Shown here: positions 39,772-49,132 of the stretch, in pieces
Position numbering within the stretch: the first letter of the stretch is position 1
Layout of the letters: the number at the start of each line of letters is the position of its first letter
NCBI GenBank assembly: GCA_023457715.1
Contig: JAEWKR010000056.1
Location: 1-64,000, forward strand
DNA length: 64,000 nt
Direction of reading: 5' to 3'
From: Verrucomicrobiota bacterium
Lineage (GTDB): Bacteria > Verrucomicrobiota > Verrucomicrobiia > Opitutales > Opitutaceae
Notes under the pieces: generated by a model
Seen by the model: only the letters and a program-made list of their open reading frames with translations
Database searches by the model: none
Told to the model about the DNA's origin: nothing
Made by a program: the position numbers and the translations under genes

Positions 39772-42156
39772 TCAGCGATGAAGCGACACATGGGAAGGAG
39801 ACGGCGTTCCGACGGCAACCGCCGGCCCGGCGTGATGGGGGTGGCTGTGTCCCGCCGGAGAGGTCGGGAATTCGAAGTGCGCGGCGAGCAGAGCCTCGGC
39901 CGCCCCACCCTCGCGAATCCGGTAGGACCGGTCCGGCTCAAGTTCCCGGACTACCTGGGTTTCACCCGTCGCGGGCCACTGAATCTCCACGCGTTTGATC
40001 ACGGTTGCGGAATCCAGCCCGACGTGCTGCTGCAGGGGCGAGGCGCCAAAACTCCCCCCTGAGGTGACGACGCGGTAGATCGACCGCTCTCCGTCCGCGG
40101 TCGCGACGACCACCCGGATCCGCGCGCCCAGCGCGGAGCGATTCGAACGCACGCCCTCCAGCTTGAGCTTCAACCAGTGTTTTCCCCGCAGCGGATTGGC
40201 GAAAAGCTGGTTGGGGTAATGATCTCCCGGCACCGCGCCGCCCACCACTGAGTAGATATCCTGCGCTCCATCGTTGTTCAGGTCACCGAACGCGATCCCA
40301 TGCCCCTTCTGCAGCTGGCCGAAGCCCCCGGCCGTCGTCACGTCCTGAAAGCGGCGGCCGCCATCGTTCCGAAACATGCGGTTTGGAATCAGCGTGGAGA
40401 AGTCGGGATCTCCCGTGCCCACGTAGAAATCGAGCCAGCCGTCGTTATCCAGGTCGCCGAAGTTGCAACCCATCGTGTGCAGGACCCGGTTGAGCCCGTA
40501 CTCGCGGGTTACATCGGCAAACGTGCCGTCGCCCTTGTTTCGATACAGCCGGGCACGCTCGCCGGCCGTGGGCAGGCCCATCACATCGGCGGCAACGTCG
40601 CTCACGTCCTGGATGCCGTAGCCGGTCACGGCCAGGTCCAACCAACCGTCATTATCGAAATCCCAGGTCCAGCAGGAAAAGCTTCGGAACGGCTCCGTCA
40701 CGCCGGCCTCTGCGGCGATGTTCGTGAACTTCCATCGACTCCTGGGTCCGCCCCCGGCGTCCGCCGGCCCGTCATTGCGGAGCAGGATATTGGCGCCGTC
40801 ACGTCTCGACGCATAAAGGTCGGGCCGGCCATCGTTGTTGAAGTCGGCGGCAACCACTCCCTTCACAAAAGCGACGAGATCCACCCCATTTTCCGCGGCG
40901 CACTCCGTGAAGGTGCCGTCGCCATTGTTGCGAAACAACTGGCAGGGGTTCGCATCCTTGCCATCCGACTCGTTCCCGATGAACAGATCAATGTAGCCAT
41001 CGCCGTTGTAGTCGAACCACGTCGCCGCCTGGCTAGGATGAAAGCCCAGCAGGCCCGCTTCCTCCGTGACGTCGTCAAAGGTGCCGTCACCGTTGTTACG
41101 CAGCAGCGAGTCGGGATACTTACCCGACATCCCCAGCCAGGCGCCGCGCAGCATGAGCACATCGACGAATCCATCGTTGTTATAATCGGCTTGGATCAGG
41201 TTAAGGCTGGCCGTCGCCCCAATGAGCCCCGCCGCTGCCGTGCGATCCACAAATTGTCCGGTGCCCGCGTTGCGGAAAAGGCGCAGCTGGCCGGTCGCCC
41301 CCCACGAGGAAACCATCAGGTCGAGCAGGCCGTCGTTGTCGAAATCGTCCATCACGACGCCGCCGGCAAGATCGTCCACGTCCACGCCGGCCGCGCCAGC
41401 GACGTCATTGAATCGGGGCAAGGGATACTCGGATTCGAAGCAGCGGGGATCGATCCGCCATGGCGCAGGGACCTTGTCAGGGTACTCACCCAGCGTCATG
41501 TAGGCCAGGTTGAGCAGCCACCGGGCGCGGATATCCCCCGGATACCGCTCGAGCACGGGGGTGAGGGTTTCGATCGCCCCGCGGGAGCCCGCCTGCGCCT
41601 TGTGCACGCCGCCGCCCCGGATGGGAAGCAGGCACGAGTCGCCGTTGTGGTTGGTGACACAGTTTTCCTGCTCGCCCATCCGCAGGTAACACAGCGCCTT
41701 CGAGTGCTGCAGCATCACGTGCGCGCCCGGTGCGAGGGGCTGCGCGCTTTCCCGGACTTGATGCTCGTACGACTGGTACTGTTCGAGCGCCTTGGCGGGT
41801 TCCCCCGCGTTCAGCAGAACGCCGGCGTACCAGCCGGTGAAATCGGCGCGTTGCTTGGGATCGGTGAGCGTGGGCAGAGCCAGGGCGAGTTGTTCAGCGA
41901 TGTAGCCGACCCGATAGGGGCTGCCGAACCACTCATCTTTCGCCAGCACCTCGCGAATCCGCTCCGCCATGCGGCTGACACCAGGATGTCGGGCGCGCGC
42001 GGGAATCGCCGCCGGAGCCGTGGGATCGCAAAGCTCGACGGCGGGCGCGGCGAGCATCCGGCCCAGAGGACAGAGCAGCAGGCACGTGGTCGCGTGGACC
42101 AGCGCGCGAGTTAGTCGGCGGGGCCGGATGCGGACGGCACCAGGTGGGGAGTGCAT
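39772..42156 (-). CDS. CRTAC1-like FG-GAP/VCBS repeat protein with ASPIC/UnbV domain
   Basis: 794 aa, exported. An N-terminal hydrophobic stretch (ATTCLLLCPLGRMLAAPA) acts as signal sequence. A TPR-like region (about 60-230) is followed by many FG-GAP/VCBS repeats with Ca-binding DxDxDG-type loops (DDFDNDGLLDLMV, DYNNDGFVDVLM, DYNGDGYIDLFIG, DFNNDGRPDLYAS, DFDNDGWLDLAV, DLDNDGWLDFYVG). This is a beta-propeller. A C-terminal ASPIC/UnbV segment (SNRSALGARIRVVV, GGSFGASPLQQHVGL) ends the fold. The binding partner is unknown. ATG at 42156 follows a GTG at 42159; the latter is less likely. Confidence 0.88.
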   Translation of the reverse strand: MHSPPGAVRIRPRRLTRALVHATTCLLLCPLGRMLAAPAVELCDPTAPAAIPARARHPGVSRMAERIREVLAKDEWFGSPYRVGYIAEQLALALPTLTDPKQRADFTGWYAGVLLNAGEPAKALEQYQSYEHQVRESAQPLAPGAHVMLQHSKALCYLRMGEQENCVTNHNGDSCLLPIRGGGVHKAQAGSRGAIETLTPVLERYPGDIRARWLLNLAYMTLGEYPDKVPAPWRIDPRCFESEYPLPRFNDVAGAAGVDVDDLAGGVVMDDFDNDGLLDLMVSSWGATGQLRLFRNAGTGQFVDRTAAAGLIGATASLNLIQADYNNDGFVDVLMLRGAWLGMSGKYPDSLLRNNGDGTFDDVTEEAGLLGFHPSQAATWFDYNGDGYIDLFIGNESDGKDANPCQLFRNNGDGTFTECAAENGVDLVAFVKGVVAADFNNDGRPDLYASRRDGANILLRNDGPADAGGGPRSRWKFTNIAAEAGVTEPFRSFSCWTWDFDNDGWLDLAVTGYGIQDVSDVAADVMGLPTAGERARLYRNKGDGTFADVTREYGLNRVLHTMGCNFGDLDNDGWLDFYVGTGDPDFSTLIPNRMFRNDGGRRFQDVTTAGGFGQLQKGHGIAFGDLNNDGAQDIYSVVGGAVPGDHYPNQLFANPLRGKHWLKLKLEGVRSNRSALGARIRVVVATADGERSIYRVVTSGGSFGASPLQQHVGLDSATVIKRVEIQWPATGETQVVRELEPDRSYRIREGGAAEALLAAHFEFPTSPAGHSHPHHAGPAVAVGTPSPSHVSLHR

Positions 42157-42261
42157 CACGGCGCGGACGCTGCAGGGTGGAGCCGAGGAGTGAATCCCGC
42201 GGGGATCAGCTGCTTTCTTCTGAGGGCCGGTTGCTCGTCGGTGAGGGGCGCCCGGTAAAGT

Positions 42262-43044
42262 TCAGATGCCGCCGGGAACAAATTTATCCCATTGCCCCCG
42301 CAGGGAGCGGCTCAGCGGCAGACGCCGTCCATTATGGAGCACCACGTCGTAGTCGCCGTAGCCTTTGGGTTGAAGTTCCTTTACCGTCTCGACCCGGACC
42401 ATGGCTGAGCGGTTGATCCGAGCGAAGCCGCTGGCGCCAAGACGGTCTTCCAGCGCCGTCATCGATTCCCGCACCATCAACCGGCGCCCCTGCTCCAGGT
42501 GGAGAATCGAGTAATTGTTCGCCGCCTCGACCCAAACGATTTCCACCGGGCGCACGAAGATGATCCGGCCATCCGCCTTCACCGCGAGCCGATCCGACTC
42601 CCGGGGCGCAGCGCCAAGCGTGCGCTCCATCAAGGCTGAAAGACGGCCCGAAAGCTGGTCAGCATCGCGGCTCCGCAGGAACTCGCCGGCCCGTTGGAGG
42701 GCGAGTTGCAGGCGGTCGCGCGCGAACGGCTTCAACAGATAATCCACCGCCCTCGCATCGAACGCGTGCACCGCGAACCGGTCGTGCGCGGTGACGAAGA
42801 TTACCGCGAGTCGGGCGCGCGCGGCGTCCGGCAGCCGCGCTAGCACCTCGAGCCCGTCACAGCCGGGCATTTGGATGTCCAGCAGTGCGACGTCAGGCGT
42901 CTCGCGCAAGATGGCCTCGACCGCCTCGGGGCCGCTCGCGCACTCCGTGACGATCTCATGCATCGGATCCAGGGCGAGCAGCGATCGCATACGCTCGCGC
43001 GCAAGCGGCTCATCGTCGGCTATCAGCAGGCGAAGTTTGGGCAT
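42262..43044 (-). CDS. LytTR-family response regulator
   Basis: 260 aa. A receiver domain at about residues 1-120 has the acidic pocket ADDEPLARERM, the phosphoacceptor Asp in VALLDIQMPGCDGLEV, the Thr in FVTAHDRFAVHAF and the Lys in LLKPFARDRL. A LytTR DNA-binding domain at about 155-258 includes IIFVRPVEIVWVEAANNYSI and FARINRSAMVRVETVKEL. No histidine kinase gene is adjacent in the window, so it is an orphan here. The ATG at 43044 (MPKLRLLIADDEP) fits the family; the leader (cgcttcccccac) has no SD. Confidence 0.92.
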   Translation of the reverse strand: MPKLRLLIADDEPLARERMRSLLALDPMHEIVTECASGPEAVEAILRETPDVALLDIQMPGCDGLEVLARLPDAARARLAVIFVTAHDRFAVHAFDARAVDYLLKPFARDRLQLALQRAGEFLRSRDADQLSGRLSALMERTLGAAPRESDRLAVKADGRIIFVRPVEIVWVEAANNYSILHLEQGRRLMVRESMTALEDRLGASGFARINRSAMVRVETVKELQPKGYGDYDVVLHNGRRLPLSRSLRGQWDKFVPGGI

Positions 43045-43423
43045 GTGGGGGAAGCGCGTTGGGAACGCCCCGGCACCTTGCCGCCGCTTACTGGCAAGAA
43101 AACCCTTGTGGGGCCGGAAGCTATTCCCCGAGGGCGAACTGCTCCCGTCTGATGGTGCACCCATCATTCCTGCCACCCTTACTCTTCGCCAAAAACGGCA
43201 AGGGCGGAGACATGAATCAACTCCGCATCTTCGCCCCTCCAAGCCTTGACCGGAACGATGCAGAAGAAGTGCCCGCGTACCGCGCGACGCGACAGGCCGC
43301 GAATCACGCGAATCAGCGCAAATCAGGAGAGCACGGATCCGTGTCTCGCTGATTCGCGCCCATTCGCGGGTGTCGCGGGCAACCGCATTTCTCCGGCTAA
43401 AGCTTATCGCTTACGGCCGACGC
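43045..43423. other. Gene-free 379-bp gap with an inverted repeat
   Basis: An imperfect inverted repeat lies at 43297-43318 (ccgcgaatcacgcgaatcag onward) and 43347-43370 (cgctgattcgcgcccattcg onward). Its loop carries the palindrome acggatccgt. It lies after the GH51 gene and before the LytTR gene, both on the minus strand, and may terminate the former. Nothing else recognisable is seen. Confidence 0.6.
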
Positions 43424-45454
43424 TCACCGCTTCCCCAGCGGAAACGAGAACAACGTCGCACTCATGGCCGGGACTTCCAGGGCGCGCTGCGCATCGACAT
43501 TCGGCGTATGCTGGATGTCGATCTCGCGCGGCTTCCCGGGTGAATTGTGGACGAACTCGTTCGCTCCGGTGATGTGCCAGCGTTCACCGGCGCCGGTCGG
43601 CTTCACCGATCCGGACGCCAGTTGGAAGGTCTGCGGCTGGTTGGTCGGATTCACGACGCTCACCGTCAGCGTCTGGCGGTCCTCCGTCAGGGCCGCAGCA
43701 ACGTCCAGCTGTCCGAAGGTCTGTTCCACCTTGAGGGGGATTTGACCGTAATGGTGGCGATACAGCTGCAGCACGAGACCCGTGCTCTCGAATTCCGCCG
43801 CCGTGCGTGTGGTCTTGATCGCACCAATGACGTTCACCGTTTGGGCGTAATGCGCCATCTGGACGAGGTCGCTCTGGCGGTAGAACTCGTGCAGTCCGGC
43901 CGCGATCCCGAGGCCATCGGAAAGGTCGTAGATGCAGCCCAGTTCGCCGTACACATAATCGCGGTGCCAGTAGTTCCACTCGTCCATCGCGATCGGCACG
44001 ACGCGGCCTTTCAGACTCGGCAGTGAAGCCTGCAGCGGGCGATGCAGGTCGGTCTTCTTCTTGATCGCATCGCGCACCAGGTAGACGTGGGTCACGGTGT
44101 CGGGACGCTCTTCCTTGGTCCAGGGGCGGCGGCCGGAATAGAAGTGCTCCGAAATCATGTCCATATAGTCGCCGGAGCCGAGGAGCATGCCATGGGTCCA
44201 CGGGATATTGCGCCGAGCCTGCTCCGGATCGTTGGCCCGGTTGATCTGTTCGATGTCGCCCACGGCCACCAGCTTCACGCTGGGATCAACCTTGCGCATG
44301 GCCTTCGCGGTCCGGTTGTGCTTCTCGATGTAATGGTGCAGCTGCATGAACCCGAGTTGGAACGGGCCCCACATTTCATTGCCGACGCACCAGTACTTCA
44401 CCCCGTACGGCTCGGCGCTCGCGTTCTTCGCGCGCCAGCTGCCAGCCAGGGTATCCGCCTTGCCGTTCACGTATTCCACCCACTGCGCCGCGGAGTGCGG
44501 ATCGCCAAAGCCCGTGTTCACGGCAATCATCGGCTCGGTGCCAATCGCCCGGGCGAACGCGATGAACTCGTCGGTGCCAAAATCGTTGTGCTCGATGCCC
44601 GTCCAGGCGGAGTTCCCGCGCGGCGGACGCCGGTCGCGATCGCCGATGCCGTCACGCCAGTCGTAGCCGCTCACGAAATTGCCGCCCGGCCAGCGATAGA
44701 CCGTGCCGCCGAGCTGCTTCAGAAGCGCCAGCGTGTCCTTGCGCAGCCCGTTGACGTTGTCGCCCGGCATGAGCGAGGCCGCGCCAAGCAACGCGTCGTT
44801 GTCGAGTACCCGCAGTTCGAACTGCGCGCGGTCCGTGCGGCCGGCTGAACGCAGCTTGAAGCTCTGTTTGGTATAGTCTCCCGGAGCAAAGGTCAGCCGC
44901 TGGGTGGCGCGATCCTTCGCGTCTTTGCCCCAGACGAGCGCCACCTCGACCGTCACGGGTTGATTGCCCGCCGGCTTCGCCCAGACGTACCCGACATAAT
45001 CGAGATCCGGCACCACCCCGAGGCGGTGGTGGCGGATGCCGACGCCCGACTTCAGGCGAGGGCTGTGTTCGCCAACGAAGGGTTTCTCTGCCACCATGCT
45101 GACTCCCTCCGCCGCACCGAGGATTTCCCAAGGCGAAGCCGCCAGCGCCGGGAACTCGGACTTCTGCAGAGACCCAATGCTGAAATCGGATGTCCCCGAG
45201 GTCGGGGCGAGATCACCGTAGGGCGCGTACTCAGCCTTGATCGGATAATAGAACTTCCGGTCTTCGAGCATCTCCGCCCAGATGCCACCGTAGATGCAAC
45301 GGCCCATGTGCTCAATGAACTGACCGTAAATGAACGGATTGATGGGCGCCCCGGTCTGCTGAATGTCGAGCTTCAGCTCAGCGGGGTTGGCGCGGGACAG
45401 GGCGGCGGAACCGCCGAGGAGCAGACAGCATGCGAGCAGACGGAGATTTCTCAT
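43424..45454 (-). CDS. GH51 alpha-L-arabinofuranosidase, exported
   Basis: 676 aa. A signal peptide (MRNLRLLACCLLLGGSAALS) is followed by a carbohydrate-binding-like insert (about 90-230) and a TIM barrel. The N-terminal start PINPFIYGQFIEHMGRCIYG is the typical GH51 opening. The acid/base Glu is in YWCVGNEMWGP (about E360) and the nucleophile in MDEWNYWH (about E492). The C-terminal beta domain ends MSATLFSFPLGKR. It probably removes arabinose side chains from plant polysaccharides in the periplasm or outside. The leader tactcctttccctactt has no SD. Confidence 0.92.
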   Translation of the reverse strand: MRNLRLLACCLLLGGSAALSRANPAELKLDIQQTGAPINPFIYGQFIEHMGRCIYGGIWAEMLEDRKFYYPIKAEYAPYGDLAPTSGTSDFSIGSLQKSEFPALAASPWEILGAAEGVSMVAEKPFVGEHSPRLKSGVGIRHHRLGVVPDLDYVGYVWAKPAGNQPVTVEVALVWGKDAKDRATQRLTFAPGDYTKQSFKLRSAGRTDRAQFELRVLDNDALLGAASLMPGDNVNGLRKDTLALLKQLGGTVYRWPGGNFVSGYDWRDGIGDRDRRPPRGNSAWTGIEHNDFGTDEFIAFARAIGTEPMIAVNTGFGDPHSAAQWVEYVNGKADTLAGSWRAKNASAEPYGVKYWCVGNEMWGPFQLGFMQLHHYIEKHNRTAKAMRKVDPSVKLVAVGDIEQINRANDPEQARRNIPWTHGMLLGSGDYMDMISEHFYSGRRPWTKEERPDTVTHVYLVRDAIKKKTDLHRPLQASLPSLKGRVVPIAMDEWNYWHRDYVYGELGCIYDLSDGLGIAAGLHEFYRQSDLVQMAHYAQTVNVIGAIKTTRTAAEFESTGLVLQLYRHHYGQIPLKVEQTFGQLDVAAALTEDRQTLTVSVVNPTNQPQTFQLASGSVKPTGAGERWHITGANEFVHNSPGKPREIDIQHTPNVDAQRALEVPAMSATLFSFPLGKR

Positions 45455-45682
45455 AAGTAGGGAAAGGAGTAAGTTAGGCAGGTAAGCAATATGCCGACGA
45501 GGAGCAAACGCGCCTAGCGCGGCGGTCCAGAAAAGGAAAAAGGGCGGACCGCTCAATCCGGGCCCGGATGACCGTCCAGTAGGGCCCATCCGCCGGAGAG
45601 GCGACGTTCATCCTGAAAGCCGATTTTGCCACAGAGGTCACAGAGCGACGACGCCGGAATCGCCTTGCATTCGTTCTCAGCC

Positions 45683-45710
45683 CAGGTACCTTGCTTAGCG
45701 AAGGTACCTG
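45683..45710. promoter_or_regulatory. Perfect 10-bp-arm palindrome before padR, likely PadR operator
   Basis: Arms CAGGTACCTT and AAGGTACCTG are separated by 8 bp, with the centre about 28 bp upstream of the PadR ATG. PadR proteins commonly repress their own operon from such dyads. The remainder of the 270-bp gap (45455-45724) shows a gccacagaggtcacagag fragment and no gene. Confidence 0.65.
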
Positions 45711-45724
45711 TCTTTACGATTCCC

Positions 45725-46051
45725 ATGGGTGTTGACGAAAAATTCTTCGCGATCCGCAAAGGCCTGCTCGAATTCCTCGTGCTGAAGATCATCGCCGGGG
45801 ACAAAGTCTATGCGGCGGACATCCTCACGCAGCTGAGCGAGACGGAGTTCGCAACCCAGGAAGGCACCCTCTATCCGTTGCTAAGCAAGATGCGCCGGGA
45901 GGGCTTGGTGGACTACGAATGGCAGGAATCCGAAGCGGGCCCTCCGCGCAAATACTACGAGCTGACCGCGAAAGGCCGCGACCACCTCAAGCAGACTCTC
46001 GAATACTGGTCCCAGATCAGCGCGACCATTCGCAACCTCGGCCAGAAATAG
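45725..46051 (+). CDS. PadR-family transcriptional regulator
   Basis: 108 aa, a small winged-helix protein. The PadR core is clear: KGLLEFLVLKIIAGDKVYAA, ILTQLSETEFATQEGTLYPL, LLSKMRREGLVDYEW and GPPRKYYELTAKGRDHLKQ. The ATG at 45725 (MGVDEKFFAIRKG) is chosen; a longer frame from 45626 would run through the operator palindrome. It lies 3 bp before the PspC gene, so the two form an operon likely autoregulated through the dyad at 45683-45710. PadR-PspC pairs are a known arrangement in several phyla. Confidence 0.93.
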   Translation: MGVDEKFFAIRKGLLEFLVLKIIAGDKVYAADILTQLSETEFATQEGTLYPLLSKMRREGLVDYEWQESEAGPPRKYYELTAKGRDHLKQTLEYWSQISATIRNLGQK

Positions 46052-46054
46052 CCC

Positions 46055-47197
46055 ATGAACAAAGTCATCACGATCAACCTCGCCGGCACCGCCTTTCAGC
46101 TGGAGGATGCCGGCTACGAAGCCCTGCACGGCTATCTCGAGCGCGCCCGCGCCCGCCTCGCGTCCAATCCCGACCGCGAGGAGATCGTTTCGGACATTGA
46201 GCGCTCGATCGGCGACAAGTTTCGCAGCCGGCTCTCCGCGCACAAGAATGTGATTCTCGCCAGCGAGGTCGGCGACGTCCTTGAGGCCATGGGCGAGATC
46301 CACGATGAATCGCCCGACGAAGCCGCCGCGGGTCGCGGCGCGGGAACGGGTCGAAGCGCGGCGTCCGGACCCGGCGCTGCGGGCGCATCCGCCGACGGTC
46401 CCCGGCGGCTCTATCGCGTTCTGGAGGGCCGGCAGTTGTCCGGCGTGTGCAATGGCCTCGGCATCTACTTCAACCTGGACCCCACCCTCGTCCGGCTGGG
46501 CTTCGTGGCGCTCACCCTCGCCTGGGGCGCGGGCATTCTGCTCTATCTCGTCATGGCGATTGTAATACCGGTGGCCGAGACCCCCGAACAGAAGGCCGCC
46601 GCCACCGGCGAACCCGCCACCGCGCAGGACTTCATCCGGCGGGCGAAACAGGGTTACTATGACGCCGTGCGTTCGGTCTCGAGCGACGAGACCCGACGCG
46701 AATGGAAACGCCGGGCCCGTCAGTTCCGGCATGAATGGGACGACCAGGCCGACCGGTGGCGCCAGCAATGGTCCATGCCGGGAGCTGCCCATCCAGGAGC
46801 GGGCCTGGGCCTGCCACTCCTTTCGGCGATCCATGCCGCCATCGTGTTCGCCCTGCTGGCGTCCGTCGTCTCCCTGCTCGCGACCGGCACCTGGTTCGGC
46901 GTCGCCCTGCCCTTCGGGCTGCCGGTCTGGGCCGCTTTGCTGCTGCTCCTGATGTTCAGTGGCTTTGTCACCTGGCCGCTCAAGGCGGCGCGGCACTCGA
47001 TCTACCGCGGCCTCTGCGGCACCAGTCCGGGCACCTCTCTTTTTGTGCTGATCGACGTCGTGGTGTGGATCGCGCTGATCGTATTCTTCATCTGGATTGC
47101 CCGGGGCCATCACGACGACATCCGCGAGGCCTTCCATAACCTGCCTACCGTGATTCGCGACGGCGTCAGCGCCATCCGAGACTGGTGGCAGGGTTAG
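46055..47197 (+). CDS. PspC-domain membrane protein
   Basis: 380 aa. The N-terminal ~85 residues (MNKVITINLAGTAFQLEDAG, then VSDIERSIGDKF) form a conserved helper domain found in PadR-linked PspC proteins. A Gly/Ala-rich linker follows. The PspC domain is at about 115-185 (RLYRVLEGRQLSGVCNGLGI, ILLYLVMAIVIPVAE) with one or two membrane segments. Further membrane segments lie near 260-290, 292-312 and 332-352. It probably responds to envelope stress. The partner and output are unknown. Confidence 0.88.
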   Translation: MNKVITINLAGTAFQLEDAGYEALHGYLERARARLASNPDREEIVSDIERSIGDKFRSRLSAHKNVILASEVGDVLEAMGEIHDESPDEAAAGRGAGTGRSAASGPGAAGASADGPRRLYRVLEGRQLSGVCNGLGIYFNLDPTLVRLGFVALTLAWGAGILLYLVMAIVIPVAETPEQKAAATGEPATAQDFIRRAKQGYYDAVRSVSSDETRREWKRRARQFRHEWDDQADRWRQQWSMPGAAHPGAGLGLPLLSAIHAAIVFALLASVVSLLATGTWFGVALPFGLPVWAALLLLLMFSGFVTWPLKAARHSIYRGLCGTSPGTSLFVLIDVVVWIALIVFFIWIARGHHDDIREAFHNLPTVIRDGVSAIRDWWQG

Positions 47198-47240
47198 GCG
47201 GAAAGCTGAGAGTCCAGATTGAGCGGTGAGAGTCGGAAGA

Positions 47241-47268
47241 CCTATCGCCGACCGCCTATCGCCTACCG
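47241..47268. repeat. CCTATCG heptamer run at the recJ 3' end
   Basis: Four 7-mers (cctatcg, ccgaccg, cctatcg, cctaccg) lie 5 bp beyond the recJ stop codon on its 3' side. A tgagcggt / accgctca pair flanks them and could close a hairpin between the convergent genes. Confidence 0.7.
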
Positions 47269-47273
47269 CTCAT

Positions 47274-49001
47274 TCACATCAACGGCGAGGCGCGCCAGTC
47301 GATCAACCCGAGCTGCAACAGGCGCCGGCCGTTGAAATGATTCCATTTCAACTCCACCGCGAGGTCGATCGGCGTCCCCAGCGGGGGCATGCGCTGCGCC
47401 ATCTTCCAGGCGACACCGTGCAGCCGGCGGCCGCGGCCGTCCTCGAAATGAAACCGGAAATGGATCTCCTTGAAGATCTCGGGACGGTGCCGCAGCACCA
47501 CGCCGCGCACGCCAAACACCGGCTCGGGGTTGCCCTGGCCGAAGGGGTGCAGCGAATCGATCTCCTCCATGAGACGTTCGCCGATCTGCTCCGGCATCAG
47601 CCATGCCGCGAGGTCGAGCCGGGCCTCGCTGACGTCGTCGCCGGCGTGCGCCCGCACCGCCGCCGCAAAACGCTCCCGGAAGGTCGCCAGGTGCTGCTTG
47701 GGCAGCGCCACCCCCACCGCCATCGGATGCCCGCCCCAGCTGCTCAGATGCTCGGCGCAGGTGCCCAGCACCTCGACCAGGTTCACTCCATCCACGCTGC
47801 GGCCGGAGCCCTTGGCGAATTCGCCCTCGTTGCCCAGCACGACGCACGGCCGGTTGTACTTGCGCGTGACGCGGCCGGCCACGATGCCGACCACGCCGGG
47901 GTGCCAGTTGTCGCCGTAGAGCACGACCCCCGCATGGGAGGCGAACTCGGTCTCGATGATGCGCTCGGCCTCCTCGGTGATCACCCGTTCGATGTCCTGA
48001 CGCTCGCGGTTGAACGCATCCAGCTGCCGCGACATTTCCTGGCAGAAGGCGACGTCGTCACTCAGCAGCAGCTCGACCGAAAGCGCCGCATCGGCCAGCC
48101 GTCCGCTCGCATTGATGCGCGGCCCGAGCCGGAAGGAAATGTCGGTCGGCGTAATGCCGTTTTCAGGACGCACCCCGGCGACCTCCATCAGGGCGCGCAG
48201 GCCGGCGCGCTGCGTCTGTTCGAGGATGCGCAGGCCATGCCGCGCCAGGATGCGATTCTCGCCGACGAGAGGCACGAGGTCCGCAATGGTCCCGAGAGCG
48301 ACCAGGTCAAGGTGGTCGCGCAGCTTGATCCGGAACGCCACGGGATGATTCTCCGTGCGCAGCTGCTTCAGCAGCCCGTGCAGCAGCTTGAAAACCAGGC
48401 CGACCGTGCACAGGTGCCGCCACGCGGAATCCGGCTCGCCCTCCACTTCGTGCACGTGCGGGTTGATCAGCAGCCCGCCCTCCAGCGGCCGCTCCTTCGA
48501 ACGATGATGGTCGATGATCATCACGTCGACCCCCTTGCCCCGGAGATAGGCGGTCTCCTCGTGCGAATTCGTGCCGCAATCCAGCGCGATGAACAGCTGC
48601 GGCTGGCCCGCCTCGAGCGCGCGATCGATCGCGCTGCGCGAAAGTCCATATCCATCCTCGGCGCGGCGCGGCACGATGAACCGCGGGTTCAGGCCGAAAC
48701 GGCGCAGCACCATCACGAGGAGCGCGGTGCTGCTGACGCCGTCGACATCGTAATCGCCCAGGACGACGATCTCCTCGCGCTGCGCGATGGCCTGGCGCAG
48801 CCGCGTGGCCGCCGCGTCGAGGTTGCGCAGCAGGAAAGGATCGTTGAGGCCGGCCAGCGCGGGCGTCAGGAATCCGGCAGCGGCATCCGCGTCGCGCAAC
48901 CCCGTCCGCAGCAGGAGCTCCGCGAGCACGCGGCTCACCCCGGCGCGTTTGCTCAGCGCCTCGACCTGCTCGGCCGGGAGCGGCGAATGAGTCCAGCGCA
49001 T
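47274..49001 (-). CDS. recJ: Single-stranded-DNA-specific 5'-3' exonuclease RecJ
   Basis: 575 aa, predicted DNA repair nuclease of the DHH family, cytoplasmic. The motifs are in order: VLGDYDVDGVSSTALLV (motif I), LFIALDCGTNSHEE (motif II), VMIIDHHRSKE (DHH motif III), LVALGTIADLVPL (motif IV), then GPRINASGRLADA and the DHHA1-type GGHPMAVGVALPKQ. The C-terminal OB-fold region follows. The ATG at 49001 (MRWTHSPLPAEQVEALSKRA) fits the family; a longer open frame upstream does not. It converges on the PspC gene and follows secDF on the same strand. Confidence 0.95.
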   Translation of the reverse strand: MRWTHSPLPAEQVEALSKRAGVSRVLAELLLRTGLRDADAAAGFLTPALAGLNDPFLLRNLDAAATRLRQAIAQREEIVVLGDYDVDGVSSTALLVMVLRRFGLNPRFIVPRRAEDGYGLSRSAIDRALEAGQPQLFIALDCGTNSHEETAYLRGKGVDVMIIDHHRSKERPLEGGLLINPHVHEVEGEPDSAWRHLCTVGLVFKLLHGLLKQLRTENHPVAFRIKLRDHLDLVALGTIADLVPLVGENRILARHGLRILEQTQRAGLRALMEVAGVRPENGITPTDISFRLGPRINASGRLADAALSVELLLSDDVAFCQEMSRQLDAFNRERQDIERVITEEAERIIETEFASHAGVVLYGDNWHPGVVGIVAGRVTRKYNRPCVVLGNEGEFAKGSGRSVDGVNLVEVLGTCAEHLSSWGGHPMAVGVALPKQHLATFRERFAAAVRAHAGDDVSEARLDLAAWLMPEQIGERLMEEIDSLHPFGQGNPEPVFGVRGVVLRHRPEIFKEIHFRFHFEDGRGRRLHGVAWKMAQRMPPLGTPIDLAVELKWNHFNGRRLLQLGLIDWRASPLM

Positions 49002-49132
49002 GGCGGGGAAATGGCAGGGCACGTCGGGCGTGCACCGTTGCCCGTGGGGTCCGGGAAGGTCGGCGCCCCTGGCGCCGGCGAACCCGGATCCCAAAGCCAA
49101 GCGGCGCGTCGCGCAGGACGCGCCCTAGCCGG

